From an uncultured SAR86 cluster bacterium (GTDB taxonomy: Bacteria > Pseudomonadota > Gammaproteobacteria > Magnimaribacterales > D2472), in the NCBI GenBank assembly GCA_902520725.1, contig CABYPB010000001.1:56111-120110 (forward strand): a DNA stretch of 64,000 nt, given 5' to 3'. Numbering within the stretch: the stretch's first letter is position 1; each line of letters begins with the position of its first letter. Below, piece after piece: positions 52,025-61,013 of the stretch. The position numbers and the translations under genes were made by a program. The notes under the pieces are model-generated. The model ran no database searches and was not told the DNA's origin. It saw nothing but the letters and a program-made list of their open reading frames with translations.

Positions 52025-53062
52025 TTAGTCCTTGAGCAATAAAATCCAGTCTTTAACCATTTCAACAGCCTCTTGATGAGTAAGAGCTCTTCCAGATTCT
52101 GGCATCATCACTCCAGGGTCCATTGATATCATCCTATGCAATAAGATAGATTCTTCTGGCTTTCCAGGAACAATCGAATATTTCATTCCTCCACTACCTC
52201 GACCAGTAGCAACTGGTTTTTTGTATATTCCTAGATGAGTCTCCCTGCTCTCATTTAAATGGAGATATAAACCCGTTGAATTTGCATTTCCTGTTGGTGA
52301 GTGACAATGTCCACAATTAATATCTAAATAAGACCTAACTCTGTCATTGATGTCCTGATTAGTATCGGTCCAGTCAACAGGTGAAGTAAGTTCTAGAGGG
52401 TATTCATCAATTATTTGTCTATTCATCCAATATGCAAGCTGATTAAATTCTCCGTCTTTAAACTCAAGGTCTTTATTAATATTTCTTGCTTTGGGTCCAA
52501 TAGGAGTTATTTCGTCATCAGCTGCATGACACTCTTTGCATTGATTTACATTTGGAACTCTATATCTGACATTTTTTTCAACTCCCGTAAAGTCTGTCCA
52601 AGCAGCATTGATAGTTTTACCAGCAACTTTTTTGAAAGCTTCATTTTGTTCTTCATTCCAAGCATAAGATACAGCTTCCCAACCATCCTCTTTTCTTAAA
52701 AGAAGTCTGGTCTCTAAAAGATTTTTACCTTTTTCAGGGTCTCTTTCGTCAACAGGATAGTAAAAAGTTTTTATCAACGCCGATCCTTCAGGAAAATCAA
52801 ATACCCAATCCTCTTTATATTGAGCTTTAGTATTTTTTGGGACATAAACCCACCTTTGCTTATACGAATAATCTGAAAATAAAGTAGAAATCAGTTCATA
52901 TGGAAGTACATCATCATGAGGAATTTGTGCCGAAGCATCTTTAAAAAAACTGAAATCAGATAACTTGTTTGGGAAAGTATCTGCAGTTATTAAGACACCA
53001 TTTACTGCATATATATTTGTACACAGCAAAATCGCCATTAAAAATTTAGATACCTTTTTCAT
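52025..53062 (-). CDS. Diheme c-type cytochrome, SO2930/TIGR03806-like
   Basis: 345 residues with a signal peptide (about 1-19). Two heme-binding motifs: CKECH (about residue 177) and CGHCH (about 253). The N-terminal half FPNKLSDFSFFKD... AQIPHDDVLPYELISTLFSDYSYKQRWVYVP matches TIGR03806. Members occur beside a parallel beta-helix protein, as here (5-base gap). Electron-transfer or oxidase role; substrate not known. Confidence 0.85.
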   Translation of the reverse strand: MKKVSKFLMAILLCTNIYAVNGVLITADTFPNKLSDFSFFKDASAQIPHDDVLPYELISTLFSDYSYKQRWVYVPKNTKAQYKEDWVFDFPEGSALIKTFYYPVDERDPEKGKNLLETRLLLRKEDGWEAVSYAWNEEQNEAFKKVAGKTINAAWTDFTGVEKNVRYRVPNVNQCKECHAADDEITPIGPKARNINKDLEFKDGEFNQLAYWMNRQIIDEYPLELTSPVDWTDTNQDINDRVRSYLDINCGHCHSPTGNANSTGLYLHLNESRETHLGIYKKPVATGRGSGGMKYSIVPGKPEESILLHRMISMDPGVMMPESGRALTHQEAVEMVKDWILLLKD

Positions 53063-53067
53063 AATCC

Positions 53068-54339
53068 TTATATGCCTTCAATGTTAATCGGCTTGAGTGG
53101 ATTAATTACCCCTTGAAATTCATCAATGTCTGTTAGTATTGGGTTAGAAAATCCCATCATGTATTTGATAGCACTGATGGTAAGAAAGGTTACATTTTCA
53201 TCTTCGCTTATTATTAATTTTTCTTCTTCAGGTTGACCGAATATTAATTGTGATAATGGCGCAACACCATCCCAAAAAATATCAGGCATATTTCCGTCAC
53301 TTATTTCAAAAAGCGTCTTAGCTAATTCTCCAGTGTTAATGTCAGGATCAAATCCAGCAGGGCCGTATGTGTTGTTATGAACTTGAATTCTTTTCGGGTG
53401 TGGGTAATAGTTTGGATCGTCTGTTTTATCAGAATATGAAACAATAGATAGATTAACTGTTCCATTACCACTCATAAGATTATTGAAAACTTCAACATCT
53501 GAATTAGCCATAATTATTATTCCAGTGCCTCTTGGAACCTCCCCTACTATATTTCCTTCAGGTGCAAAGTTATCAGTATCATTATCAATTGATTGATTAT
53601 CAAAAACTCTTATGTGATGGCCTCCTTGTTGAGGTAGGTCAGGAAGATCAAATATAAGAATGCCTCCAGTATTATGAGATGCTAGATTATTATAGACGTC
53701 TGCATAATAAGAGTTCTCTATCTCAATTCCAGCAACGTTATATTGAGCAATACTATTTCTGACTATTATGTTTTTAGACTGACCTACATAGATTCCTGCA
53801 TCAGACGCGCCAATTGCAACACACCCATCAATCAAAACATCTTCTGATTCGACTGGATAAAATCCGTATGCCCCGTTTGTACTTTTTGGTCCACCAGTCC
53901 ATTCTGTTCTGAGGTTAATCATGTTAATCCCATCAGCACCAATAACTTTTAAGGCATCTCCTTTTGCATCTAAAATAGCAAAATCTTTAAGTGTTACTTT
54001 ATTAGAGGTTACTAACAGGCCCTGTGCCCCTGATTGCTGATTCTTGAAATCTAGAATGGTCTTATCCATGCCTTCTCCAATTACAGTAACACCATCGATG
54101 TCAAGTGAGAGACCATCTTCAAAACTATAGTAGCCAGACTTTATTAAAAGAATGTCTCCTTCTTCCATCAAGATCATAGCCTCTTGAAGTCTTTCATGAG
54201 CATTTTCACCAGGCTCAATAATCATTTCTTTAGAAAAGACGTTTGTAATAAGAAATAAGACAGGCAATAAAAATATATAATGCTTAAGAATCCCTAAAGA
54301 AGAAATATTTTTTGATTTTTTTAAAGAAATAATTTTCAC
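53068..54339 (-). CDS. Parallel beta-helix repeat protein, TIGR03805-like
   Basis: 423 residues with a signal peptide (about 20-36). Right-handed beta-helix with repeats such as NVTLKDFAILDAKGDALKVIGADGINMINLR and NIIVRNSIAQYNVAGIEIENSYYADVYNNLASHNTGGILIF. The start is GTG (54339). Its neighbour is the SO2930-like cytochrome, the known companion; together they may process a polysaccharide or other exported substrate. Confidence 0.82.
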   Translation of the reverse strand: MKIISLKKSKNISSLGILKHYIFLLPVLFLITNVFSKEMIIEPGENAHERLQEAMILMEEGDILLIKSGYYSFEDGLSLDIDGVTVIGEGMDKTILDFKNQQSGAQGLLVTSNKVTLKDFAILDAKGDALKVIGADGINMINLRTEWTGGPKSTNGAYGFYPVESEDVLIDGCVAIGASDAGIYVGQSKNIIVRNSIAQYNVAGIEIENSYYADVYNNLASHNTGGILIFDLPDLPQQGGHHIRVFDNQSIDNDTDNFAPEGNIVGEVPRGTGIIIMANSDVEVFNNLMSGNGTVNLSIVSYSDKTDDPNYYPHPKRIQVHNNTYGPAGFDPDINTGELAKTLFEISDGNMPDIFWDGVAPLSQLIFGQPEEEKLIISEDENVTFLTISAIKYMMGFSNPILTDIDEFQGVINPLKPINIEGI

Positions 54340-54403
54340 CCCAAATAGTATGCTGTCATCATTGTATTAGAAATAACCATCAAGAAACAGATATGTCTTT
54401 ATA

Positions 54404-54862
54404 TTAAGGAAGAATTTCTACAGTAATTTCATTAGATAAAGCGAGTTCTTTTTTATCATTAATTATGACTGGCGTATGCTGATAATCTCCTAGGGCAAGT
54501 TGAAGAACATACTTACCAGGTGGTAATGAGAGCTCGGCTTCTGTTTGCCCTCCACCAAAATGCAAAACATTCCTATCAAAAGGTATAGGTATGCCTACAT
54601 TTTCTGTTACGTTGTAAGCCTTATTTATTATTAAGTGATGATGGCCGCTAACATTGCATTTGTCGATTCTTTCAACCATAACTCCAGCTGGACTAATAGA
54701 GATATTTTTAGAACCAAACTCAACTTTAAAGGTGGATTCTGACGTTTGAAAGCCATCTTTTGGTGAGGTAAAAAATAATTCTACTGGATCACAGTTGCCA
54801 GAATCTTGCTCCAAGGATATGAGTAAAGGTGATAAGAACATTAGTACATAGAGTTTTTTCAT
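54404..54862 (-). CDS. DUF4399-domain exported protein
   Basis: 152 residues with signal peptide. Mature DUF4399 domain: VELFFTSPKDGFQTSESTFKVEFGSKNISISPAG and GHHHLIIN...IPFDRNVLHFGGGQTEAELSLPPGKYVLQLALGDYQHTPV. Function unknown; occurs next to the sterol-desaturase gene with a 2-base gap. Confidence 0.85.
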   Translation of the reverse strand: MKKLYVLMFLSPLLISLEQDSGNCDPVELFFTSPKDGFQTSESTFKVEFGSKNISISPAGVMVERIDKCNVSGHHHLIINKAYNVTENVGIPIPFDRNVLHFGGGQTEAELSLPPGKYVLQLALGDYQHTPVIINDKKELALSNEITVEILP

Positions 54863-54864
54863 AA

Positions 54865-55698
54865 TTAATTTTTTGTTGGTGGTGGCCCAAAGAACGAATA
54901 TAAGGCCTCGTTGAAATTCTTAGCTTCTTTTATATTTTTAAATATTTTTTGCCAGCCCATAAATGTAATTTTAGTTGGATTATATGTGTTTACATTATTT
55001 ACAAGACCAAATTTTACTTTCTCCTGCTCTGGTTCGAAGGTTCCAAACATTCTATCCCAAATTATTAATAGATTTCCATAATTTTTATCTATGTATTGGC
55101 TATTAGAGCCATGGTGAACCCTATGATGCGATGGAGTGTTAAAAATCCATTCTAATGGGCCTAATTTCCCAACTATTTGAGTATGGCCAACTATTCCCCA
55201 CAAGGTGCTTATTACCCCAGCAACAGCAATTATTGTAGGATCAAAGCCAATTAAAGGAAGAATCATAAAAAATGGAATCTTTGATAATGGACCAAACCAA
55301 GCTTGCCTAAATGAAACAGCAAAATTCATTTCTTCACTTGAATGATGGCTCATATGAATAGCCCACAAAAAATTTACCCTATGAGAAATTCGGTGGTAAA
55401 TATAAAAAACTAGGTCTATCAATATAAAAGTAGCTATCCAAATCATCCACACTGGCATGAGTTCCTGAAGATTGAATATTTTGAATTGGAACAAATAAAA
55501 ATGTAATGCAAGGGTCAGTCCCTTTAGTGCAAAAACCATTAAAATGTTTCCAGAAAGCAAGCCAACAGTGCAAAAAGTATCGTTTTTTCTGTAAAGGTTT
55601 TTGTTGTATATGCTTGAAAATAAAACTTCCAATAATATCATTCCTAAGACGATCGGAGCCCCTATTGCGTATACTTCATTTATTGTTATTTCTGTCAT
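54865..55698 (-). CDS. Sterol desaturase/fatty acid hydroxylase superfamily
   Basis: 277 residues with about five hydrophobic segments. His boxes HRISHR (about 104-109), HMSHHSSE (about 116-123) and HRVHHGSN (about 188-195) give a di-iron site. Hydroxylates or desaturates lipids; substrate not known. First gene of a probable minus-strand run with DUF4399, beta-helix, cytochrome and lipoprotein. Confidence 0.88.
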   Translation of the reverse strand: MTEITINEVYAIGAPIVLGMILLEVLFSSIYNKNLYRKNDTFCTVGLLSGNILMVFALKGLTLALHFYLFQFKIFNLQELMPVWMIWIATFILIDLVFYIYHRISHRVNFLWAIHMSHHSSEEMNFAVSFRQAWFGPLSKIPFFMILPLIGFDPTIIAVAGVISTLWGIVGHTQIVGKLGPLEWIFNTPSHHRVHHGSNSQYIDKNYGNLLIIWDRMFGTFEPEQEKVKFGLVNNVNTYNPTKITFMGWQKIFKNIKEAKNFNEALYSFFGPPPTKN

Positions 55699-55704
55699 AA
55701 AAAA

Positions 55705-56064
55705 CTATTTTTTTTCAGATTCTACTAAAACTTCTTTAGGTAATTCAAATCCACATCTGTCTAAACACCAAGTGTTGATAACGTCTTGAGTAGTTAATTT
55801 ACCATATAGATGAGGAAATGTTCCTGTTCGTCCTTCAGAGTTGGCTTTTTCAAAAACCAAGTTATCTTTAATATTCTCTTTATCAATTTGTAGTAAGACA
55901 ACTTTCTTTTGATCTTTAAAATACAAATGAAGAGTTAAGGCGAGTTGCTTTGAGGTAGAGAAGTGAACAAAACCATCTTCTTCATCTAAGTTTGTAATGA
56001 TTTGACCAGAAGAAGAAGCTGCATGCCACTCGTCTTCGGTAAGCACTTTATATATGTCAGACAT
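55705..56064 (-). CDS. DUF952 family protein
   Basis: 119 residues. KVLTEDEWHAASSSGQI at the N-terminus and DGFVHFSTSKQLALTL are the DUF952 signature. Function unknown. Overlaps the SRPBCC gene by 8 bases. Confidence 0.88.
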   Translation of the reverse strand: MSDIYKVLTEDEWHAASSSGQIITNLDEEDGFVHFSTSKQLALTLHLYFKDQKKVVLLQIDKENIKDNLVFEKANSEGRTGTFPHLYGKLTTQDVINTWCLDRCGFELPKEVLVESEKK

Positions 56065-56452
56065 TGCTTTTCAAAACTTGCTTTATGCCTTCAATTGAAA
56101 TCAACATTCCATGATGAATTGCTTCTGCAAAAATTTCTGGATCAATTTCGGTTGTCCATATTAGTTTACAACTTTCATCATTAATAAATTGGACATTCAT
56201 TGTTGCGAGATGGTGATTTATAGGTGTTCTTGTTTCAACAGCAGAATACTGTAACAACTTGTTATCACTGTCATTTTTTAATATTTTTTCTTTCACAACT
56301 CCCATCCCATCCATTTCAAAAATCCTACAGTCTCCTTCAATTTTTATTTCACTTACAGATGGCACCCAGTCACATCTTGTGACGTCAGACAATATAATCC
56401 ACAAGTTTTCAGCGCTGCAATTAAAAGTAATTTCTTCTTTAAGAACTTTCAT
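56057..56452 (-). CDS. SRPBCC/START-fold protein
   Basis: 131 residues. The helix-grip pattern: VLKEEITFNCSAENLWIILSDVTRCDWVPSVSEIKIE at the start, VETRTPINHHLATMNVQFI, and a long C-terminal helix. Typical small-ligand-binding SRPBCC; ligand unknown. Part of the unit with DUF952. Confidence 0.82.
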   Translation of the reverse strand: MKVLKEEITFNCSAENLWIILSDVTRCDWVPSVSEIKIEGDCRIFEMDGMGVVKEKILKNDSDNKLLQYSAVETRTPINHHLATMNVQFINDESCKLIWTTEIDPEIFAEAIHHGMLISIEGIKQVLKSNV

Positions 56453-56505
56453 ATATATATTATGTCTATAATTACTAATCTAGAGCAAATTTATAGGGGT
56501 AAAGC

Positions 56506-56928
56506 ATGCTTGAAGTATATCAATATTCACTTTTAGGATTATGGTTAATACTTTCTACAATCATTATTCAATCAATGGTGGCGGTAAGGGTACACCGCAG
56601 GCAAAAAGGTGGTTATATGCCTGGCATAATAAAGCCCGAGCTCAATCATTCATCAATAGTTTTTAGAACATACAGAACATTTCAAAATTCTATAGAAAAT
56701 GCCATACCCATACTTGGTATGTCGGTTATAGCAATGCTGTCTGAATACAGCGCCTATAAACTATCAATAATTATTTGGGTTTATGCAATAGCAAGAATTA
56801 TACATATGGCTTTGTATTACAAAATTGCTACAAACAAGAATCCCAGCCCTAGGAGTACTTTTTGGGCAGTTGGCTTTCTAACAAATTTTTATTTGATGGT
56901 TGATTTGGGCATCTTTCTTGTAGTATAA
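56506..56928 (+). CDS. MAPEG family membrane protein
   Basis: 140 residues, four hydrophobic segments. RVHRRQKGGYMPG, FRTYRTFQNSIENAIPILG (R-x-x-x-N-x-x-E) and WVYAIARIIHMALYY are MAPEG signature parts. Enzyme of eicosanoid/glutathione metabolism in eukaryotes; bacterial members have glutathione transferase activity or unknown roles. GGGGTAAAGC before ATG. Confidence 0.87.
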   Translation: MLEVYQYSLLGLWLILSTIIIQSMVAVRVHRRQKGGYMPGIIKPELNHSSIVFRTYRTFQNSIENAIPILGMSVIAMLSEYSAYKLSIIIWVYAIARIIHMALYYKIATNKNPSPRSTFWAVGFLTNFYLMVDLGIFLVV

Positions 56929-56982
56929 AAATCACTTGCCTAAGCATTTTGGCAAATATTAATTTAATCTAAGGGAGAAATA

Positions 56983-57402
56983 ATGAAAAAATATTTTTTA
57001 ATGGTTGCTACTGTTATCATTTCAGCATCTGCTTATGCATATGATGTTTCAGGAGATAGCTTTAAAGCAAAATTTGTAATTGATTCTATTAACGTAGGTA
57101 AATACGAAAGCACTTTTAATTTTTCAAGTGATGATACAGGTCAATATGGGAAGGTATATTTATCTTATACTTTAAAATCTAACAGAAACATAACAACTTC
57201 TGGAACTTGGACAGGTCATGGAAGAGGTATTAATTCTGATGGGGTATTGGCAAGAGGAGATCTTATGGGGGTTTGGACCATGGATGGAACAAAAATTCAT
57301 ATAAAGTCTCTTGATAGCGTTAGTGATGGAATTAACTACGTTGAGGCTACTATTGATCTTCTTAAGGGAGAAATGGAGTCAGAAGTTTTCAAAGTAGAAT
57401 AA
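56983..57402 (+). CDS. Unknown periplasmic protein, 139 aa
   Basis: Signal peptide (about 1-19: LMVATVIISASAYA|YDV), then a mostly beta chain with SGDSFKAKFVIDSINVGKYES and WTGHGRGINSDGVLARGDL. AAGGGAG just before the ATG is a strong ribosome-binding site. No family recognised. A good terminator lies 18 bases after its stop. Confidence 0.65.
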   Translation: MKKYFLMVATVIISASAYAYDVSGDSFKAKFVIDSINVGKYESTFNFSSDDTGQYGKVYLSYTLKSNRNITTSGTWTGHGRGINSDGVLARGDLMGVWTMDGTKIHIKSLDSVSDGINYVEATIDLLKGEMESEVFKVE

Positions 57403-57420
57403 GGTTTGTTTGAGAATTTA

Positions 57421-57446
57421 AAAAGCGGCTTTGGCCGCTTTTTTTT
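57421..57446 (+). terminator. Rho-independent terminator
   Basis: AAAAGCGGC-TTTG-GCCGC followed by eight T residues: a 5-base G/C stem extended by A-T pairs, tetraloop and T tract. Flanking A and T tracts make it able to work in both directions, ending the periplasmic-protein gene and the convergent GFA gene. It is the clearest hairpin in the window. Confidence 0.9.
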
Positions 57447-57897
57447 AAAATGATTTTAGCAAAGTCTTTATACCAGACATTATTCCAGGATTTCCTTCAA
57501 AGCACTTAATAGATTCGTCTGGTGCATTCCAGTCATTTGCAGATTTTGTAAAAAAATTAGAATCGATTGTTAACCAGCTTGAATCATTTAGTGTTCCTGC
57601 CTTTAAGTATAAAATATGTGATATTTCATTTGCGTAGCTTAAGACTCCTGATCCACAGTTTGGGCAAAACCCTCTTCTTATATGAGATCCAGACGACCCT
57701 TTGCTTTCATAAAATTTTAAATCGCCATTAATCTCTATATATTTTTTTGCTATAAATAATATGGTTGCCTTTCCTGAACCAGTTGCTCTTTGGCAATCTT
57801 TGCAATGGCAGTGATGAGCTGAAATTACTTTTTTCTTGTCAAAAGAATAAGAGATTAAACCACACTGGCAATTACCAGTTTCGTTATTGTTCATCAT
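57445..57897 (-). CDS. GFA/CENP-V family zinc protein
   Basis: 150 residues. Zinc ligands lie in CQCGLISY, HCHCKDCQRATGSG and CPNCGSG. Related proteins include glutathione-dependent formaldehyde-activating enzyme (Gfa), though true Gfa function is uncertain for most. Divergent overlap with the start of the esterase gene region is avoided by the chosen start there. Confidence 0.88.
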   Translation of the reverse strand: MMNNNETGNCQCGLISYSFDKKKVISAHHCHCKDCQRATGSGKATILFIAKKYIEINGDLKFYESKGSSGSHIRRGFCPNCGSGVLSYANEISHILYLKAGTLNDSSWLTIDSNFFTKSANDWNAPDESIKCFEGNPGIMSGIKTLLKSF

Positions 57898-57925
57898 TTT
57901 ATTCTACAGTAAACTCTTAGAGCTG

Positions 57926-58852
57926 ATGAATAAATCTTTAATGCTAATGTTTTTATCTTTTATCTTTAACAACAATCTATCTGCAGATCTTGCAACAGGA
58001 AAATTAGAGGAATTTTTTATTGATAATGGCAAATACGATAGAAAGGTTAGAATCTATTATCCATCAAATAATCCTATAAATGAACAAACAACGTTTATTA
58101 TTATGAATGATGGGGAAGAGTTATTTTTAGAGCAAGATTCTTGGAATGGAAAGTCATGGAGAGTTGATAAAAGCTTTGATGAGCTCAATAAAAAAGATAT
58201 TGAACATAATACTGTAATAGTTGCTGTTCACAGCGCAAAAAGATTCAAAGGAAGATTTTTTGATGATACGAGAAGATATATAGAGCTCTTTCCCAAAGAA
58301 GCGATTAATTATTTTGAAAAAGGCCAAAAGAAGAACCTTTATAGTTCTTTGTCCCAAAGAAGCTATCCAGAATTTTTAGTTACAGCAGTATTGCCGTTTC
58401 TTGAAGATAAATTTCAATTGACTTTAGATAAAGACAATCTGGGTGTTATGGGTTCAAGTATGGGTGGGCTTTCAGCACTAAACACAATCATTGAGTACCC
58501 AGATATCTTTGGCTTTGCAGGCTGCTTATCTACACATTGGGTTGGTATCAAGCCCATAGAATACCTGCTACTTCCTTTTACAAAAAAAATTGACGGTGAT
58601 AAGGAAACATTTGATGCCATTAAAAAATATGTGGTGGCCAATCTTTCAAAAATAAAGAATCATAGGATTTATTTTGACCATGGAACGGTAGGTTTAGATT
58701 ACTTATATAGAAATCCTCAAAATGATATAAATAAAATTTTTACCGAAAATGGCATGACTTTTGAAACTAAGGTTTTTGAAGGTCATGATCATGATCCAAA
58801 TGATTTTGGAAAAAGATTTACTCCATCCTTGAATTATCTTACAAAAAAATAG
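57926..58852 (+). CDS. Secreted alpha/beta-hydrolase esterase (esterase D/enterochelin esterase-like)
   Basis: 308 residues from ATG 57926, chosen because it begins a signal peptide (about 1-19: MNKSLMLMFLSFIFNNNLSA) whereas an earlier in-frame start at 57887 would overlap GFA. Nucleophile elbow GVMGSSMGGLSALNT (Ser); Asp/His in DHGTVGLDYLYRN and EGHDHDPNDF. Putative esterase with PF00756-like fold. Substrate unknown. Two bases before the convergent VOC gene. Confidence 0.83.
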   Translation: MNKSLMLMFLSFIFNNNLSADLATGKLEEFFIDNGKYDRKVRIYYPSNNPINEQTTFIIMNDGEELFLEQDSWNGKSWRVDKSFDELNKKDIEHNTVIVAVHSAKRFKGRFFDDTRRYIELFPKEAINYFEKGQKKNLYSSLSQRSYPEFLVTAVLPFLEDKFQLTLDKDNLGVMGSSMGGLSALNTIIEYPDIFGFAGCLSTHWVGIKPIEYLLLPFTKKIDGDKETFDAIKKYVVANLSKIKNHRIYFDHGTVGLDYLYRNPQNDINKIFTENGMTFETKVFEGHDHDPNDFGKRFTPSLNYLTKK

Positions 58853-58854
58853 TT

Positions 58855-59247
58855 CTATTTAATTAAAAGACCTGCACATAATTTATTGCCAGTCGGATCT
58901 CTTAAATATGCCAAATACATACTAAATTTTCCATAATTCCTAATGCCGGGATCTTCTTCTATAGAAGTTCCTCCATTTTCAATTCCTGCTTTATGCCAGG
59001 AATCACCTTGGTCAGTGCTTTCGATATTAAATCCAATCGTCGCTCCATTTGAAACTGTTGCGGGTTTTCCATCTATTGGCTCTGTAATACAAAAACTGGT
59101 TCCTTTAAAATTATAAAAATATCTTTTCTGTCCTGTTAAATTTGGATACATTTTTCCAGGTCTTGCTCCTAAAGCTTCGAAGATTTTGTCATAAAAAATT
59201 CGTGATTCTTCTATATCATTTGTTCCGACCATAACATGACTGAACAT
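58855..59247 (-). CDS. VOC family (glyoxalase/bleomycin-resistance-type) protein
   Basis: 130 residues from ATG 59247 with a GGGGAGAGGG ribosome site upstream; a TTG at 59262 is an alternative. The start MFSHVMVGTNDIEESRIFYDKIFEALGARP is a classical VOC beta-alpha-beta unit; the second half ends MYLAYLRDPTGNKLCAGLL. Metal-dependent lyase/oxygenase or binder; substrate unknown. Follows YeiH on the same strand. Confidence 0.86.
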   Translation of the reverse strand: MFSHVMVGTNDIEESRIFYDKIFEALGARPGKMYPNLTGQKRYFYNFKGTSFCITEPIDGKPATVSNGATIGFNIESTDQGDSWHKAGIENGGTSIEEDPGIRNYGKFSMYLAYLRDPTGNKLCAGLLIK

Positions 59248-59262
59248 ACCCTCTCCCCTCAA

Positions 59263-60171
59263 TTAAATTAACTTAATGAAATAATAAGAAATCATAATAG
59301 CAAATAGCCATAACAACAAAGCTAAGACAGAAGTTTTTAGATTAATCTCTTTAATGGATTGGTAGTCAACCTGAGCGCCAATACAGAATAGAGCACCAAC
59401 AAGAAATGAACTGCTTACATTCTCTAAAGCTAAAATCATTTGATTACTAAAATTAAGTTGAGGTCCTATGAAAATTGCAATAATAAAAGCAATCACAAAT
59501 AAAGGAAGGATATTTTTATTACTGCTATCTTTATAAAAAATTCCAAGAATAATTGTTAAGGGTATTAACCAAAGGGTTCTTGCTAATTTGAGTGTTGCTG
59601 CTGTCTCAACAGTCCCATCACCAAAAGACATTGCTGCCCCTATTACAGAACTTGTATCGTGAATAGCCAATGCAATCCATGAACCAAATTCTTCACTAGA
59701 CATGCCAATGTTATTTCCAATAATTGGAAATATTGCCATAGCAAAAGCATTTAAAAGAAAAATAATTCCTATGCATATGAATAAATCTTTTGGTTTTGCT
59801 TTTATTAATGGAGAAATTGCTGCCATGGCAGTTGCTCCACATATTGCTGTTCCTGATGCTATTAGAATTGATAGCCTAGTGTCGATTCTTAAAATTTTAG
59901 AAATCAGAATACCTATTGCAAAAACTAAAATTACGAAAATAGAAATGAACGGGAAATATGTTGCAGTTAGAGCCATTACATTTGATGCTGATAATGTTAA
60001 GCCCAAAATTACTATGCCTATTTGTAGAAGCTTTGTTCCAACTGTTTTATTAATTAATTCTTTGGGTGACTCAAAAAACAAAGTAAAACTTATTCCTAGC
60101 AGCAAAGCCAATAAAGGCGATCCAAAAAGCAACGCTATAAAAGCAAATAAAATTCCTAGAAATAAATGCAT
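59263..60171 (-). CDS. YeiH/UPF0324 family membrane protein
   Basis: 302 residues with about ten hydrophobic segments. SGTAICGATAMAAISPLIKAK and LAIHDTSSVIGAAMSFG are YeiH hallmark segments. The family is annotated as putative sulfate exporter; the function is not established. ATG shares one base with the stop of the VOC-like gene upstream. Confidence 0.9.
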   Translation of the reverse strand: MHLFLGILFAFIALLFGSPLLALLLGISFTLFFESPKELINKTVGTKLLQIGIVILGLTLSASNVMALTATYFPFISIFVILVFAIGILISKILRIDTRLSILIASGTAICGATAMAAISPLIKAKPKDLFICIGIIFLLNAFAMAIFPIIGNNIGMSSEEFGSWIALAIHDTSSVIGAAMSFGDGTVETAATLKLARTLWLIPLTIILGIFYKDSSNKNILPLFVIAFIIAIFIGPQLNFSNQMILALENVSSSFLVGALFCIGAQVDYQSIKEINLKTSVLALLLWLFAIMISYYFIKLI

Positions 60172-61013
60172 TACGACAAATGCTCTATAAGAAGGGTTGG
60201 TACATTATTTGTATGTGACTTTATAGTTGCAACCAAGGTATTTTCTTTAATTCCTTTTTTAACCTCTGTTATTTCAATGCCATCATTAGTTAATCTTTCA
60301 TGAGCCTCTTTAATTGATTCAACTTCCCATGCCAGGCCCCAAAGCATGTCAAGACTTTCATCATCATTTTTTTGTTCTACAACTTCAATAGTTGTTTTAT
60401 TTAAACTAAAAAATAACATTCTAGTTTTCCAATGCTCTATAACTCTGTCTAAAGCTAATCGTATGTTAAAAATATCTCTATAAATATTTATAAACCCATC
60501 AGCATCATTTGTATTTAAAACAACATGATCTAGTTTATTAATAGAGGATTTATCATAGTTGCTTATAGTTGGAAGGCTGCCTTCAGTATGATGAATAATA
60601 AAAGAAAATATTCCTCTAGTTAGTTCTGGTGGTAAAAAAATGTTTTTCCATTTTCTTATTTCATCACTTTGACTGTTCTTACCTTCACCATTAGATACCT
60701 CTGAAATGGCGAAACCCTTGTCTTTGAGAATGGCTGCGGTGGAATTAATATCTTCTGTGCCTAAAGCTAGCCCTAACATTCCTTCTCCATTTTCTTTTAA
60801 TTGATTATTTACAAGATCAGCCCCCAGGCCATCGCCATTTACTGATAACAGCTCAAAGTAAGTATTCTTAAAATTAAATATCACATTAGCTGTTCCTAAT
60901 TCTTTATGAATGCCTTTCCAAACAGGAGGAATGCCAAATATTTTTTTATAATTTTCTTCCGCTTCATCTAAATCCTGAACTACAATAATCAGATGATCAA
61001 GTGTCTCTATCAT
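60171..61013 (-). CDS. VOC-superfamily protein with two glyoxalase units (PF13468-like)
   Basis: 280 residues. First unit IETLDHLIIVVQDLDEAEENYKKIFGIPPVW (about 2-32), second KLDHVVLNTNDADGFINIYRDIFNIRLALDR. One His in each unit's first strand is typical of a metal site. Substrate unknown; the neighbour SDR overlaps it by 4 bases (ATGA), suggesting one pathway. Confidence 0.83.
   Translation of the reverse strand: MIETLDHLIIVVQDLDEAEENYKKIFGIPPVWKGIHKELGTANVIFNFKNTYFELLSVNGDGLGADLVNNQLKENGEGMLGLALGTEDINSTAAILKDKGFAISEVSNGEGKNSQSDEIRKWKNIFLPPELTRGIFSFIIHHTEGSLPTISNYDKSSINKLDHVVLNTNDADGFINIYRDIFNIRLALDRVIEHWKTRMLFFSLNKTTIEVVEQKNDDESLDMLWGLAWEVESIKEAHERLTNDGIEITEVKKGIKENTLVATIKSHTNNVPTLLIEHLS

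Noticed and set aside
56936-56955. TTGCC/GGCAA inverted repeat after the MAPEG gene as a terminator
   Set aside because: The 5-base stem has a 10-base loop and no T tract follows; probably chance.
59702-60190. Plus-strand frame opposite YeiH
   Set aside because: Antisense shadow of a hydrophobic gene; no ribosome site or family motif.
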